DNA of 32,724 nucleotides from Phormidium tenue FACHB-886 (GCF_014764505.1 NZ_JACXWX010000058.1:1-32724); one strand, 5' to 3'. Positions 21,666 through 30,320 are shown, counted from the stretch's first letter. Notes: generated by a model not told the origin, from the sequence alone. Made by a program: numbers and translations.

Positions 21666-22271
21666 ATGAGCGACGTTATTTCTGACAACGCACTTGGCGA
21701 CCCTCGCGGTAACTGCGAAGCAGAGCGCAATCAATTAGTTATACCCCCTGCAGAGCAAGACCATCGGCAAGGCTCATTGAATGCTCGCGTTGTGCTGGTT
21801 GAGTATGGGGATTATCAGTGTCCTCAATGCGGTGAACTTTATACCTTAATTAAGGCAGTTCAACGCCAATTTGAAGCAACCTTGTTTGGGAGAAATTGTC
21901 TATGCTTTGTATTCCGGCATTTTCCTCAACCTCAAATTCATCCTCAAGCTCAGAAGGCAGCAGCAGCGACAGAAGCAGCAGCAGCACAAGGGCAGTTTTG
22001 GCAGATGCACGAGATGCTATTGAAGCATCATCAAGAGCTAGGAGATGGGTATTTCGTAGAATACGCTAGCAAGTTAGGGTTTGATGTGACTCAGTTTATT
22101 CGAGACATTGCTCGGAAAGTGTACGTCGATCACATCAATCAAGACATTGCCAGCGGAATGGATAGTGGGGTGGTTAGCACTCCAGCTTTATTTATCAATG
22201 GTGTGCGTTATATAGGTGCTTTAGAGCTTTAGCCACTACTCGCTGCGATCGCTGAAGCTTCTCATCGTTAG
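21666..22271 (+). CDS. DsbA-like thioredoxin-fold protein; TAG at 22230 shortens its C-terminus
   Basis: The product has a DsbA/thioredoxin fold with LVEYGDYQCPQCGELYTLIK (CPQC redox motif, about residues 49-52), FVFRHFPQPQIHPQAQKAA, an inserted helical domain with QGQFWQMHEMLLKHHQELG, and the cis-Pro loop VVSTPALFINGVRYIG. No signal peptide is seen, so it is probably cytoplasmic (the FrnE/DSBA-like subgroup). A first TAG at 22230-22232 ends a 188-residue form after GALEL. The same frame continues PLLAAIAEASHR to TAG at 22269-22271, which is just how these proteins normally end. The C-terminal helix was therefore lost by a GAG/TAG-type change, or TAG is read through. The shortened form may still fold. 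Confidence 0.82.
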
Positions 22272-22282
22272 TAGTTTCGTTA

Positions 22283-22336
22283 ATGAACCAACCTGGACAA
22301 GGCACAGAAATTGTTGTGATTGTGAATCAGGAGTAG
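22283..22336 (+). pseudogene. Last codons of another histidine kinase
   Basis: NQPGQGTEIVVIVNQE followed by TAG matches the final residues of the kinase at 22384-25173 (SQPGQGTEITVTINRE). Only this end of the HATPase domain (G3 region) remains. It shows that a third kinase gene once lay here. Confidence 0.7.
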
Positions 22337-22383
22337 GACATGGGTCAACGTGCGCGAACTGCCATCAATGAGGAACCTAATTG

Positions 22384-25173
22384 ATGAGCAGGCTCCTCAA
22401 GCAAGCTATAGCCCAAGTGTCCAGAACGGTGCCATTGCAGACGGTTTTGATTGTACCGTTTGTGCTGCAAACTTTAGTGACGGTCGGCTTAGTGGGGTAT
22501 TTTTCCTTCAAAAATAGACACGAAGCCATCAACGATCTCGCCAGTCAACTGCGGCGAGAACTGACGAACCGGATCGAAGGCAAACTACAAACCTATACCG
22601 AGATACCTCATAACATCAATCGGCTCAATGCCAGCACCTTCGCTCAAGGAAAAATTGACCCTAGCGCAGTGAAAGGTGAGTTTCCACTCTGGCAGCAAAT
22701 TCAGATTTATCCAATGGTAAGTGATATCTACTGTGGCGATCGCAAAGGTTCTCTTCTAGGGGTGCGACGTAGCCCTGCCGATCGCTCTATTGAACTGCGG
22801 TCAAGTAATGTTGCTACAGATCATAAACTCTACGGCTACAGCCTTGATCACAATGGTCAGCGAGACCAGCTAGTCAGTCAAGGCAACAAACTCTTTGATG
22901 CGCGGGCTCGTCCCTGGTATAAAGCAGCAGTGATAGCAGGCGAACCCGTCTGGAGTGAAATCTATGCTGACTTTGCGAGCCAGTTACCAACTATCACCGC
23001 CAGTACGCCTGTCTATAGCACTGCCGATCGATCGCTGCTAGGGGTCTGCGCTACCGATGTATTTCTGCCTAATGAGATGAGTCGTTTTTTGGCTAGCCTG
23101 CAAATTGGCAAGACGGGCATTGCCTTTATTCTAGAGCGATCGGGGCAACTGGTTGCCACCTCCACCGGAGAGGCGGTTATCAGTAGTGGGGCGGCGGCGA
23201 ATCGATTGTCCGCAGTTGAGAGCCGTAACCCTACCGTGAGAGCTACTGCTGCCTATTTGCGCGATCATTTCAGCGATCTGCGGCAGATCCAGACTGCGGA
23301 ACAGCTTGATTTTAATTTGGATGGCAGGCGGCAGTTGGTTCAGGTGATGCCCTTCAAAGATACTCGTGGACTAGACTGGCTAATTGTCACAGTGTTGCCT
23401 GAATCTGATTTCATGTCAAAGATTAATCAGAGCATTCACGCAACTATCCTGCTTTGTATTGCGGCTTTGCTGCTTGGCATTGTTATTTGCGTTTTGATTG
23501 CCCGATGGATCACTAAACCAATTGTCAGCGTCAGTCAATCGGCAAAAGCGCTGGCAGATGGTGCATGGGATCAGACGGTAGAAGTTGAGCGATCGGGCGA
23601 TTTGGGTGAACTGGCTCGAGCATTCAATCAGATGGCACAGCAGCTTCAAATCGCATTTGCCAAAATGCAGTCTTTAAACCAGACTCTTGCCCAAAGTGAA
23701 ACCCGCCTCCAGAAATTTTTAGAGTCGGTTCCGATAGGAATTGCAATTCTGGACGCAGCAGGTCACCCTTATTACGCAAACCGAAAGGCAATCCAACTTC
23801 TAGGCAAGGACGTGCTGCCGTTTGTCAACCCAGAGCAAATTGCCCAAGCCTATCAACTCTATATGGCAGGAACCGATCGTCCCTACCCAACTGAACAACT
23901 GATGATTGTGCGAGCGCTAAACGGCGAACAGGGCAGTGTGGATGATATCGAAATTCACCAGGGGAATCGTATCATTCCGATCGAAAGTTGGGGAACCCCA
24001 ATTTTTGATGAGTTTGGAAGCATCCTGTATGCGATCGCAGTTTTTCAAGACATCACCGAACGTAAACAAGCAGAGAAACTGCTAGCCGACTACAACCGAA
24101 CCTTAGAGCAACAAGTCACCGAGCGGACGCTGCTGCTTTCTGAGGAGATTGAAGAACGACAACGAGTTGAAACCGCCCTGCGACAAAGTGAGGAGCAACG
24201 CAGGCTGACAATGGACTTCACTCACATCGGTAGTTGGAACTGGAATATTGTGGAGGATACAACAGAGTGGAATGATAATCACGCTCGACTGCTGGGGTTA
24301 GTTCCTGATGAGGTTGAGAGTAGCTATCGGGCATGGCGCGATCGAGTTCATCCAGAAGATATTGAGCGAGTCGAGCAAGCGGTGGCGGTAGCGCTAGCAA
24401 CCCATACCGATTTTGAAGCTGAATATCGAGTGATTTATCCAGATAGTAGTATTCACTGGCTCGTTGGCAAAGGTCGAGGCATTTATAACGAAGCTGGACA
24501 GCCTGTGCGAATGTTAGGGGTGATTCTTGATATCAGCGATCGTAAACGAGCAGAACACACTTCTATCTTGGAAGAGCGCAACCGGATGGCGCGAGAAATT
24601 CATGATACACTCGCTCAATCTTTTACAGGCATTCTGCTTCAAGTTGGAGCAGCAACACAAGTGTTAGTGGACGAGCCGGAAGCAATTCAGATATATCTAG
24701 AAATGATTGATGAACTGGCGCGCACTGGGCTAGCAGAGGCACGGCGATCCGTAGCAGCACTCCGTCCGCAGCTATTAGAAGAGGGCAATTTAGAAAGTGC
24801 TCTGCACCGCCTTGTGACTCAGATGAGATCGACGATCGACACTGTTCTGATTTACGAGACACAAGGTACAGCCTATCCTTTACCAGCGGATGTAGAGAAC
24901 AACTTACTCCGAATTGGGCAGGAAGCATTAACCAATGCAATCAAATACGCCTATGCTGGCGAAATTCGGGTTGAGTTAGTGTACAGCCAGACACAGTGCA
25001 TCTTACGAGTTAAAGATGATGGACGGGGCTTTGGAGTGGGTAGCGCTCCATTAAGCAATGGTTTTGGTTTATTAGGAATGAGCGAACGGGCAGAGCGCAT
25101 CAATGCCCAGCTAGCGATTCAAAGTCAACCGGGACAGGGAACAGAAATTACTGTCACTATCAACCGAGAGTGA
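22384..25173 (+). CDS. Membrane-bound multi-PAS histidine kinase (NarL type)
   Basis: The 929-residue sensor kinase has a transmembrane helix at about residues 22-42 (IVPFVLQTLVTVGLVGYFSF) and a large extracytoplasmic Cache-type sensor up to about 350 (RARPWYKAA, VYSTADRSLLGVCATDV). A second transmembrane helix follows (LLCIAALLLGIVICVLIARW), then HAMP (TKPIVSVSQSAKALADG...) and two PAS domains. PAS 1 is at about 440-560 (FLESVPIGIAILDAAGHPYY). PAS 2 is at about 605-725 (THIGSWNWNIVEDTTEWND, HPEDIERVEQ, GVILDISDRKRAE). HisKA_3 has the phospho-acceptor His740 in MAREIHDTLAQSF, and HATPase shows N, G1 (KDDGRGFG) and G2 (NGFGLLGM) boxes. It probably binds a small ligand outside the membrane and phosphorylates the regulator encoded 23 bp downstream. 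The ATG at 22384 follows a TTG codon in frame. Confidence 0.93.
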   Translation: MSRLLKQAIAQVSRTVPLQTVLIVPFVLQTLVTVGLVGYFSFKNRHEAINDLASQLRRELTNRIEGKLQTYTEIPHNINRLNASTFAQGKIDPSAVKGEFPLWQQIQIYPMVSDIYCGDRKGSLLGVRRSPADRSIELRSSNVATDHKLYGYSLDHNGQRDQLVSQGNKLFDARARPWYKAAVIAGEPVWSEIYADFASQLPTITASTPVYSTADRSLLGVCATDVFLPNEMSRFLASLQIGKTGIAFILERSGQLVATSTGEAVISSGAAANRLSAVESRNPTVRATAAYLRDHFSDLRQIQTAEQLDFNLDGRRQLVQVMPFKDTRGLDWLIVTVLPESDFMSKINQSIHATILLCIAALLLGIVICVLIARWITKPIVSVSQSAKALADGAWDQTVEVERSGDLGELARAFNQMAQQLQIAFAKMQSLNQTLAQSETRLQKFLESVPIGIAILDAAGHPYYANRKAIQLLGKDVLPFVNPEQIAQAYQLYMAGTDRPYPTEQLMIVRALNGEQGSVDDIEIHQGNRIIPIESWGTPIFDEFGSILYAIAVFQDITERKQAEKLLADYNRTLEQQVTERTLLLSEEIEERQRVETALRQSEEQRRLTMDFTHIGSWNWNIVEDTTEWNDNHARLLGLVPDEVESSYRAWRDRVHPEDIERVEQAVAVALATHTDFEAEYRVIYPDSSIHWLVGKGRGIYNEAGQPVRMLGVILDISDRKRAEHTSILEERNRMAREIHDTLAQSFTGILLQVGAATQVLVDEPEAIQIYLEMIDELARTGLAEARRSVAALRPQLLEEGNLESALHRLVTQMRSTIDTVLIYETQGTAYPLPADVENNLLRIGQEALTNAIKYAYAGEIRVELVYSQTQCILRVKDDGRGFGVGSAPLSNGFGLLGMSERAERINAQLAIQSQPGQGTEITVTINRE

Positions 25174-25196
25174 GAACTACAATCAGCCAATCTACT

Positions 25197-25811
25197 ATGA
25201 TTCGCGTTCTGATCGTTGATGACCATGCCATTGTCAGAAAGGGATTGGCAACCATCATTAACCATGATCCAGAAATGACCGTGATTGCTCAAGCCGAAGA
25301 TGGGCAACAAGCGATCGACCTGTATCGTGAACATCAACCCGATATCACGCTAATGGATCTGCGAATGCCCGGAACAACAGGAGTTGAAGCCATTACTGCA
25401 ATTTGTGCTGAATTTAAGCAAGCTCGGATTGCGGTACTCACGACCTACGACGGTGATGAAGACATCTATCGTGGCTTGCAGGCGGGTGCTCAAGGCTATC
25501 TGCTTAAGGATGCTAAACCTGGCGAGCTTTTGAATGCGATTCGCACCATTCATAATGGTCAGCAATATATCCCACCGGAAGTGGGAGCAAAATTATTGCA
25601 GCGAATGAGCAACCCAGAACTCAGTGAGCGAGAGTTGGAGGTGCTTCGGTTAATAGCACAAGGAATGGGTAATCAAGAAATTGGCACTGCTTTGGGTATT
25701 GGTGAAAGCACCGTCAAATCGCATGCGAATCGGATTTTTAGCAAACTGGGAGTGAACGATCGCACACAAGCCGTGATTGCTGCTGTTAAGCGTGGGCTCG
25801 TTAGTTTATAA
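25197..25811 (+). CDS. NarL/FixJ-family response regulator
   Basis: The 204-residue regulator starts MIRVLIVDDHAIVRKG (acidic pocket). Asp54 is in ITLMDLRMPG, Thr in AVLTTYDGDED, Lys in YLLKDAKPGE, and the LuxR-type HTH reads LSERELEVLRLIAQGMGNQE and IGESTVKSHANRIFSKLGV. It is the partner of the multi-PAS kinase just upstream. The ATG at 25197 is preferred; a GTG at 25170 overlaps the kinase stop and is possible. The protein is about two-thirds identical by eye to the regulator at 20755-21384, showing duplication of a kinase-regulator unit. Confidence 0.93.
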   Translation: MIRVLIVDDHAIVRKGLATIINHDPEMTVIAQAEDGQQAIDLYREHQPDITLMDLRMPGTTGVEAITAICAEFKQARIAVLTTYDGDEDIYRGLQAGAQGYLLKDAKPGELLNAIRTIHNGQQYIPPEVGAKLLQRMSNPELSERELEVLRLIAQGMGNQEIGTALGIGESTVKSHANRIFSKLGVNDRTQAVIAAVKRGLVSL

Positions 25812-25813
25812 GT

Positions 25814-25843
25814 GGGAAAAGGGAAGGGATATCAGCTTTTCCC
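25814..25843 (+). terminator. Possible terminator after the response regulator
   Basis: GGGAAAAG (25814-25821) and CTTTTCCC (25836-25843) form a perfect 8-bp stem with a 14-base loop just after the stop codon. Only a short TTT follows, so termination strength is doubtful. Confidence 0.45.
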
Positions 25844-25853
25844 TTTGAAGTGA

Positions 25854-26263
25854 CTTCAGACTCCAACTAAAGTTAAAGACAACCTTCCACTGCAAGAAGG
25901 AGCAGTTCATCCACCACTCGATCATACAGAAGTGTCAACTCTAAGTGGACGACAAGAACAGGGAAGTTACCTATATTTAGTTCTATAAGCGCTGACGCAG
26001 TGGAGTTGTAAAGCTGAAGTCTGCCTTATACAAACCGAAAAGAGCTTCCTGATTCCGGTTGGCACTCCACATGTTGTGGCTGCACTCAGCGATCGACTAG
26101 CTTGCGGATTAGTCGTTGCTTCGCCCAGCGCTTTGCTTACCTAGTTGAAGCAACAGGGACGCTAAACGAGAATGAGGCAACTGGCTCGGCATTGTTCATG
26201 CGCGTCTCTAGCGAAATTGGCGACGCAACTCTGAGTGTACCTGGAGATCTCTTTAAAGATTAG
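25854..26263 (+). pseudogene. Decayed cupin-domain gene
   Basis: Readable pieces in shifting frames are VHPPLDHTEVSTLSGRQEQG, SYLYLVL (then TAA), CLIQTEKSFLIPVGTPHVVA (second cupin motif with the ligand His) and, in another frame, FAYLVEATGTLNENEATGSA with [16 protein letters not shown] to TAG at 26261-26263. The order and the FAxLVE(A/T)xGT and EIGD end are those of single-domain cupins of about 150 residues. A pair of compensating small indels and one further frameshift disrupt it. No start codon is obvious. It precedes the SDR gene by about 20 bp, so the SDR promoter may lie inside it. Confidence 0.65.
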
Positions 26264-26285
26264 AACAACCACAGGATTTACCAAA

Positions 26286-27035
26286 ATGAGAAAGCTAGAA
26301 GGAAAAATCGCGCTTGTCACGGGTGGAACCAGCGGCATCGGTCTTGCCACTGCTAAACAGTTTGTCGCTGAGGGAGCCTATGTCTTCATCACAGGTCGTC
26401 GGCAAACCGAATTAGATGCTGCTGTAGAAGATATTGGTAAGAACGTCACGGGTATTCAGAGTGATGTCTCGAAGCTGGAAGATCTTGATCGCCTGTTTGC
26501 CACTATCAAGCAAGAGCAAGGACATCTTGACATCATCTTTGCCAATGCGGGTGTTGGCGAAATCGCTCCACTCGGAGTGATCACTGAGGAGCACTATGAC
26601 AAAACGTTCAATACCAACGTTAAAGGTCTGCTGTTCACTGTGCAAAAGGCGCTACCGCTTTTGCCAGACGGGGCTTCCATCATTTTGAATGCCTCGATTA
26701 CTTCCATCAAGGGCACCCCAGCCTTCAGCGTTTACAGCGCGACCAAAGCCGCTGTGCGATCGTTTGCCCGTAATTGGATACTCGACCTCAAAGAACGCAA
26801 GATCCGGGTGAATGCCATCAGTCCTGGCGTGGTGCCGACTCCTGGTTACGATCACCTGGGACTCAGTGATGAGCAGTTGCAAGAATTCGTGGATAGCCAA
26901 GCTGTCACCATTCCATTAGGGCGAGTCGGCACACCTAATGAGATTGCCAAAGCCGTTGTCTTTCTGGCGTCAGACGACAGCAGCTTTGTGAACGGTATAG
27001 AGCTATTTGTTGATGGTGGTATGGCACAAATTTGA
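26286..27035 (+). CDS. Short-chain dehydrogenase/reductase
   Basis: This 249-residue classical SDR carries TGGTSGIG at residues 12-19, RR after the second strand (ITGRRQTE; suggests NADP), [17 protein letters not shown] with the catalytic Ser, YSATK with Tyr and Lys, [10 protein letters not shown] and the C-terminal [12 protein letters not shown]. It belongs to the FabG/glucose-dehydrogenase-like group; the substrate is unknown. The ATG at 26286 fits the family start ([14 protein letters not shown]); the frame is open upstream only because it overlaps the cupin relic. It is the first of a plus-strand series of enzyme genes. Confidence 0.92.
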   Translation: MRKLEGKIALVTGGTSGIGLATAKQFVAEGAYVFITGRRQTELDAAVEDIGKNVTGIQSDVSKLEDLDRLFATIKQEQGHLDIIFANAGVGEIAPLGVITEEHYDKTFNTNVKGLLFTVQKALPLLPDGASIILNASITSIKGTPAFSVYSATKAAVRSFARNWILDLKERKIRVNAISPGVVPTPGYDHLGLSDEQLQEFVDSQAVTIPLGRVGTPNEIAKAVVFLASDDSSFVNGIELFVDGGMAQI

Positions 27036-27097
27036 ATAGATTAATCTGCCATAAAACGCTGCCACTTGATTTTGATGCGCTGAGAAGGAGTAATCTC

Positions 27098-27232
27098 GTG
27101 ACTACACATCGCACCGTTTCGATCGATGGTTTAGATATCTTCTACCGCGAAGCTGATTCTCGTGATAATCCAACGATTCTGCTGTTGCATGGCTTCCCAA
27201 CTTCGTCTCATAATTTGAGGAAATCGACATGA
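27098..27232 (+). pseudogene. Alpha/beta-hydrolase gene cut after the oxyanion loop
   Basis: With AAGGAG seven bases before a GTG start, the frame encodes VTTHRTVSIDGLDIFYREAD and then NPTILLLHGFPTSSH. This is the typical first 40 residues of a haloalkane dehalogenase/epoxide hydrolase-like protein with the HGFP oxyanion motif. It then ends with NLRKST and TGA. The normal length is about 290 residues; the nucleophile and His are missing. The TGA overlaps the ATG of the next gene (ATGA), and the last codons contain that gene's GAGGAAA ribosome site. A deletion therefore joined the hydrolase front to the flavoprotein leader. The remnant may now act as a translated leader. Confidence 0.8.
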
Positions 27233-28668
27233 CAACAACGACCGATTTCGATTTTGCTGCCCGCGAGGCACTACGCCTGCTCGGTCCCGATCCCGAAAAC
27301 TGGGTGCCCGATCGTCCTGACATCGATCACAATGTCACGATCATCGGTGGTAGCGGCAGCGGTAGCACTTTTGTATTTGCACTACGGCGTGCTGGAATCG
27401 GTCGCGTGACAGTGATCGATGCAGCAGATGACGAGGTTCATGCAGGCGTGTGGCTGACGCGAGCGCGGATGAGAACGCTCCGCACGCCGAAACATTTGCC
27501 TGGACCAGAACTAGGCATCCCAGAATTGTCCTTCCAAGCCTGGTATGAAGCGCGGCAGGGTGCGGCAGCCTACGCGCAGATCGATCGCATCGGGCGAGTC
27601 GATTGGGCTGAGTACCTCAGTTGGTATCGGCATTTCCTCGGTATCCAGGTTCGTTACCGAACGAAGTTGGTGCGGATTGAGCCAGCCGCAGGTTTCTTCC
27701 GCCTACACCTTGAGGTAAATGGTGTCCCGCAGGTAGAGACTACGCGCAAAATTATCTTCGCCAATGGCGTGGCTGGCACTGGTGGTCCATACATCCCTCC
27801 AGTACTGGCTGACTTACCCCGCACGCTGTACGCCCATACCGCCGATGCCATTGATTTTGAAGCACTGCGCGGTAAGACCGTGGCGGTGCTGGGTGCGGCG
27901 GCTTCAGCTTTCGATGCAGCAGGAGTGGCACTGGAATCAGGAGCTAAGGCAGTACACCTATTTGTACGGCGGTCGGCGATCGCATCTCTGTCATTACTGC
28001 GGGTACGGGACTACCCTGGCGCTTACGACAACTATCCCCAACTATCCGATGCAGCCCGCTGGCTTCAGGCTTGGCACTTTCATCAAGCAGGCACCGCGCC
28101 ACCCCCGAACTCGATTAAGCGAGCGATTGCTTTCCCGAACTTTCACATCCACCTATCTGCACCTTGGAAATCGGTACGGAAAACGGGTGATCGCATTGCC
28201 ATTCAGGTGAACGATGATGTTTTCGAGTTTGATTTTGCGATCGCTGGCACTGGTTACTTCGTTGACCCAACAAAGCGTCCCGAACTAGCCGACTTTGCTC
28301 AGCACATTGCCCTCTGGCGCGATCGCTACGAGCCACCAGAAGACCTGCGAGACGACAATTTGGGGATGCACCCTTACCTCGGTAGTGCCCACGAATACCA
28401 AGAAAAAGTCCCTGGCACTGCCCCTTATCTAAAAGACATTCACGTATTTAATCCGGCTGGTTTGGTCAGCTTTGGCTTGCCAGTGGGTGACATCCACAGC
28501 ATCCGCCGTGACGTGCCTGCCATCGTATCGCGCATCAGTCACGACTTGTTCTTTAGAGACTGGGCGCATCATGAGGCGCGTATCACAGGCGATATCGCCC
28601 CCGATTTTGAGGACTCGCTCTATGCTACTGCGGTGTGGAAACAACCGATCGAGGCGGCGACCCGCTAG
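27229..28668 (+). CDS. FAD/NAD(P)-binding flavoprotein (flavin monooxygenase-like)
   Basis: The 479-residue protein has two Rossmann nucleotide sites. The first is an FAD-type site at about residues 35-65 (VTIIGGSGSGSTFVFALRRA, with VTVIDA). The second is at about 220-245 (KTVAVLGAAASAFDAAGVAL), where NADPH would bind in monooxygenases. Between them lie LTRARMRTLRTPKHLPGPEL and KIIFANGVAGTGGPYIPP, and later FDFAIAGTGYFVDP. This resembles flavin-containing monooxygenases (FMO/BVMO relatives), but the first glycine motif (GGSGSGS) and the second (GAAASA) deviate from GxGxxG, so activity is uncertain. Base composition is more GC-rich than in neighbours, suggesting transfer. It starts within the stop codon of the truncated hydrolase. 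Confidence 0.82.
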   Translation: MTTTTDFDFAAREALRLLGPDPENWVPDRPDIDHNVTIIGGSGSGSTFVFALRRAGIGRVTVIDAADDEVHAGVWLTRARMRTLRTPKHLPGPELGIPELSFQAWYEARQGAAAYAQIDRIGRVDWAEYLSWYRHFLGIQVRYRTKLVRIEPAAGFFRLHLEVNGVPQVETTRKIIFANGVAGTGGPYIPPVLADLPRTLYAHTADAIDFEALRGKTVAVLGAAASAFDAAGVALESGAKAVHLFVRRSAIASLSLLRVRDYPGAYDNYPQLSDAARWLQAWHFHQAGTAPPPNSIKRAIAFPNFHIHLSAPWKSVRKTGDRIAIQVNDDVFEFDFAIAGTGYFVDPTKRPELADFAQHIALWRDRYEPPEDLRDDNLGMHPYLGSAHEYQEKVPGTAPYLKDIHVFNPAGLVSFGLPVGDIHSIRRDVPAIVSRISHDLFFRDWAHHEARITGDIAPDFEDSLYATAVWKQPIEAATR

Positions 28669-28726
28669 GTCAACAACTTTTTCACCAGTAACAAGTAGTT
28701 CTGGCTGGGAAACGATATCAGTAGAA

Positions 28727-28791
28727 AGTGATTGCCATTCCACAATCACTGCTGATTAAGAATCACTGTTAAATCAATTCACTTAACAGTG
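28727..28791. promoter_or_regulatory. Two inverted repeats between flavoprotein and hydrolase genes
   Basis: AGTGATT/AATCACT (28727-28733 and 28744-28750) and a perfect 9-bp stem CACTGTTAA/TTAACAGTG (28764-28772 and 28783-28791). The second lies 43 bp before the next ATG. CACTGTTAA-N10-TTAACAGTG is a good operator candidate; no T-run follows, so a simple terminator is less likely. Confidence 0.5.
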
Positions 28792-28833
28792 TCATTTCAA
28801 TGGATTGTTTACTACATATCAAAGGAGAATGTC

Positions 28834-29829
28834 ATGGTTGCTCAAGTAAACTCGCCAGCAACAAAAATTTTGGAAGTTGCAGATGATCCACGTCTTTCCA
28901 GAGAGGTGAAGGCATTTTTGAAAAAGCTAAATTCAGGGGGTGTGGCATTAGAGACACTTCCTGCGATCGAAGCACGTCAAATTTTCGCGGATGCACAGGC
29001 TTCTGTTCCAGTCGATCTTTCCGGCATTGAAGAGTCTGAGAAAGTGATTACTGCTGATGGTTACACAATTACACTCAATATCGTGCGACCTGAAGGGGTC
29101 AAAGGCACATTGCCTGTTTTCATCTTTATTCATGGCGGCGGTTGGGTGTTGGGCGATTACCCAACGCACAAGCACATGGTTCGCAATCTCGTTGTGCTTT
29201 CTGGGTTTGCAGGTGTCTTTGTTAACTACACACGCACTCCAGATGCTCAATACCCACAAGCGATTAATGAGATTTATGCTGTCACTAAATGGGTTTCCGA
29301 ACACGGTGAAGAGATTGGGGTTGATGGCAAAAATTTGGCAGTTGTCGGAAACAGTGTTGGTGGCAACATGACAGCTGTGACTGCATTGAAGGCAAAAGAG
29401 AAGGGAGGACCGCACATTAAGCTGCAAATCTTGATGTGGCCGATCGTAGACGCTGATTTTGAAACGGAATCTTATCATCAATTTGGTGACAAACGTTTCT
29501 TAACTACACCAGGGATGAAGTGGATGTATGACATGTACATCCCTGACCCAGAAAAGCGCCAAGATATCTATGCCTCTCCCCTACAGGCGACGGTTGAGCA
29601 ACTGCAAGGATTGCCTCCAGCGTTAATTCAGGTGGCAGAGAGTGATATTTTGCGTGATGGTGGCGAGGCTTATGGACGCAAGCTCGATGAGGCTGGAGTG
29701 ACAGTGACAACCGTGCGTTACAACGGCATGATTCATGATTTTGGGCTGCTGACTGGTTTAGCCGAGGTTCCGGCAGTTCGTTCTCTGTTTGTTCAGGCTG
29801 CTGCTGAATTGAAGAAACACCTGCAATAA
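28834..29829 (+). CDS. Alpha/beta hydrolase, hormone-sensitive-lipase (fold-3) type
   Basis: The 331-residue carboxylesterase-like protein has the HSL-family HGGGWVLGD oxyanion motif (about residues 100-108), VNYTRTPDAQYPQAINE, the nucleophile elbow VVGNSVGGNM with Ser, Asp in QVAESDILRDGG and His in NGMIHDFGLL. These form a complete Ser-Asp-His triad. It probably hydrolyses small esters. AAGGAG is six bases before ATG 28834; an upstream in-frame ATG at 28789 lies inside the inverted repeat and is unlikely. No signal peptide. It stands after an operator-like dyad and before the DUF6130 gene. Confidence 0.92.
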   Translation: MVAQVNSPATKILEVADDPRLSREVKAFLKKLNSGGVALETLPAIEARQIFADAQASVPVDLSGIEESEKVITADGYTITLNIVRPEGVKGTLPVFIFIHGGGWVLGDYPTHKHMVRNLVVLSGFAGVFVNYTRTPDAQYPQAINEIYAVTKWVSEHGEEIGVDGKNLAVVGNSVGGNMTAVTALKAKEKGGPHIKLQILMWPIVDADFETESYHQFGDKRFLTTPGMKWMYDMYIPDPEKRQDIYASPLQATVEQLQGLPPALIQVAESDILRDGGEAYGRKLDEAGVTVTTVRYNGMIHDFGLLTGLAEVPAVRSLFVQAAAELKKHLQ

Positions 29830-29831
29830 GA

Positions 29832-29917
29832 GGATACGGAGACACGGGGACACTGAGAAGTTTCACTCAATTTCGCGTCACCGCGTCTCCCCTTCCGCGT
29901 TCCTCTTCCTCTCTCAA
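29832..29917. repeat. Degenerate G/C-rich inverted repeat
   Basis: The stretch contains GGAGACACGGGGACACTGAG and, facing it, CGCGTCACCGCGTCTCCCCT, which pair imperfectly over much of their length. Arrays of GGGGAGACGCGG-like words are a common type of intergenic repeat in cyanobacteria. It may also serve as a terminator for the hydrolase gene. Confidence 0.5.
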
Positions 29918-29930
29918 ATACCTATCAACA

Positions 29931-30320
29931 ATGGACAATTACACCCCAAGCGCCAAGGACATCATCGGTTCATCTCCGTTGATCGCGATCGAAGATGAAG
30001 CACCACCCAAGCTAATTGTCGATCCACCACTTCCCGAACCACTGTCTCAGGGACGTGTTTTCATTCAGTATTGGACGGAGAACCTACGCGTGTTGCCAGT
30101 GTTTGGCAAAGGTGCCCTCGATGTATCGCCTCGTATCGGACATATTCACATTACCGTTGATGATGCGCCGTGGCACTTTGTTGATGCCAGTGGTGAAACA
30201 ATCATTCTGGTTGGTCTGGAACCTGGACCGCACAAGGTGCTGATCGAACTAGCAGATCCCACGCACCAAGTGATTACCAGCGAAACAGTGACGTTTACAG
30301 TGCCCTATCTTAAGCAATGA
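29931..30320 (+). CDS. DUF6130-like protein
   Basis: The 129-residue product contains RIGHIHITVDDAPWHFVDAS and LVGLEPGPHKVLIELADPTH, the core of a family I recall as DUF6130. It is an Ig-like or beta-sandwich domain with conserved His in GHIHI and PWH, possibly metal-binding. Family members are usually secreted, but this start (ATG 29931) has no signal peptide, only a polar N-terminus with DIIGSSPLIAIEDEAPPKL. An upstream signal-coding part may have been lost, since the family often has one. No enzyme activity is known. It sits between two hydrolase genes on the same strand. Confidence 0.7.
   Translation: MDNYTPSAKDIIGSSPLIAIEDEAPPKLIVDPPLPEPLSQGRVFIQYWTENLRVLPVFGKGALDVSPRIGHIHITVDDAPWHFVDASGETIILVGLEPGPHKVLIELADPTHQVITSETVTFTVPYLKQ

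Noticed and set aside
22381-25173. Minus-strand frames inside the kinase gene (for example near 23416-23649)
   Set aside because: They are shadows of a long, well-supported coding sequence.
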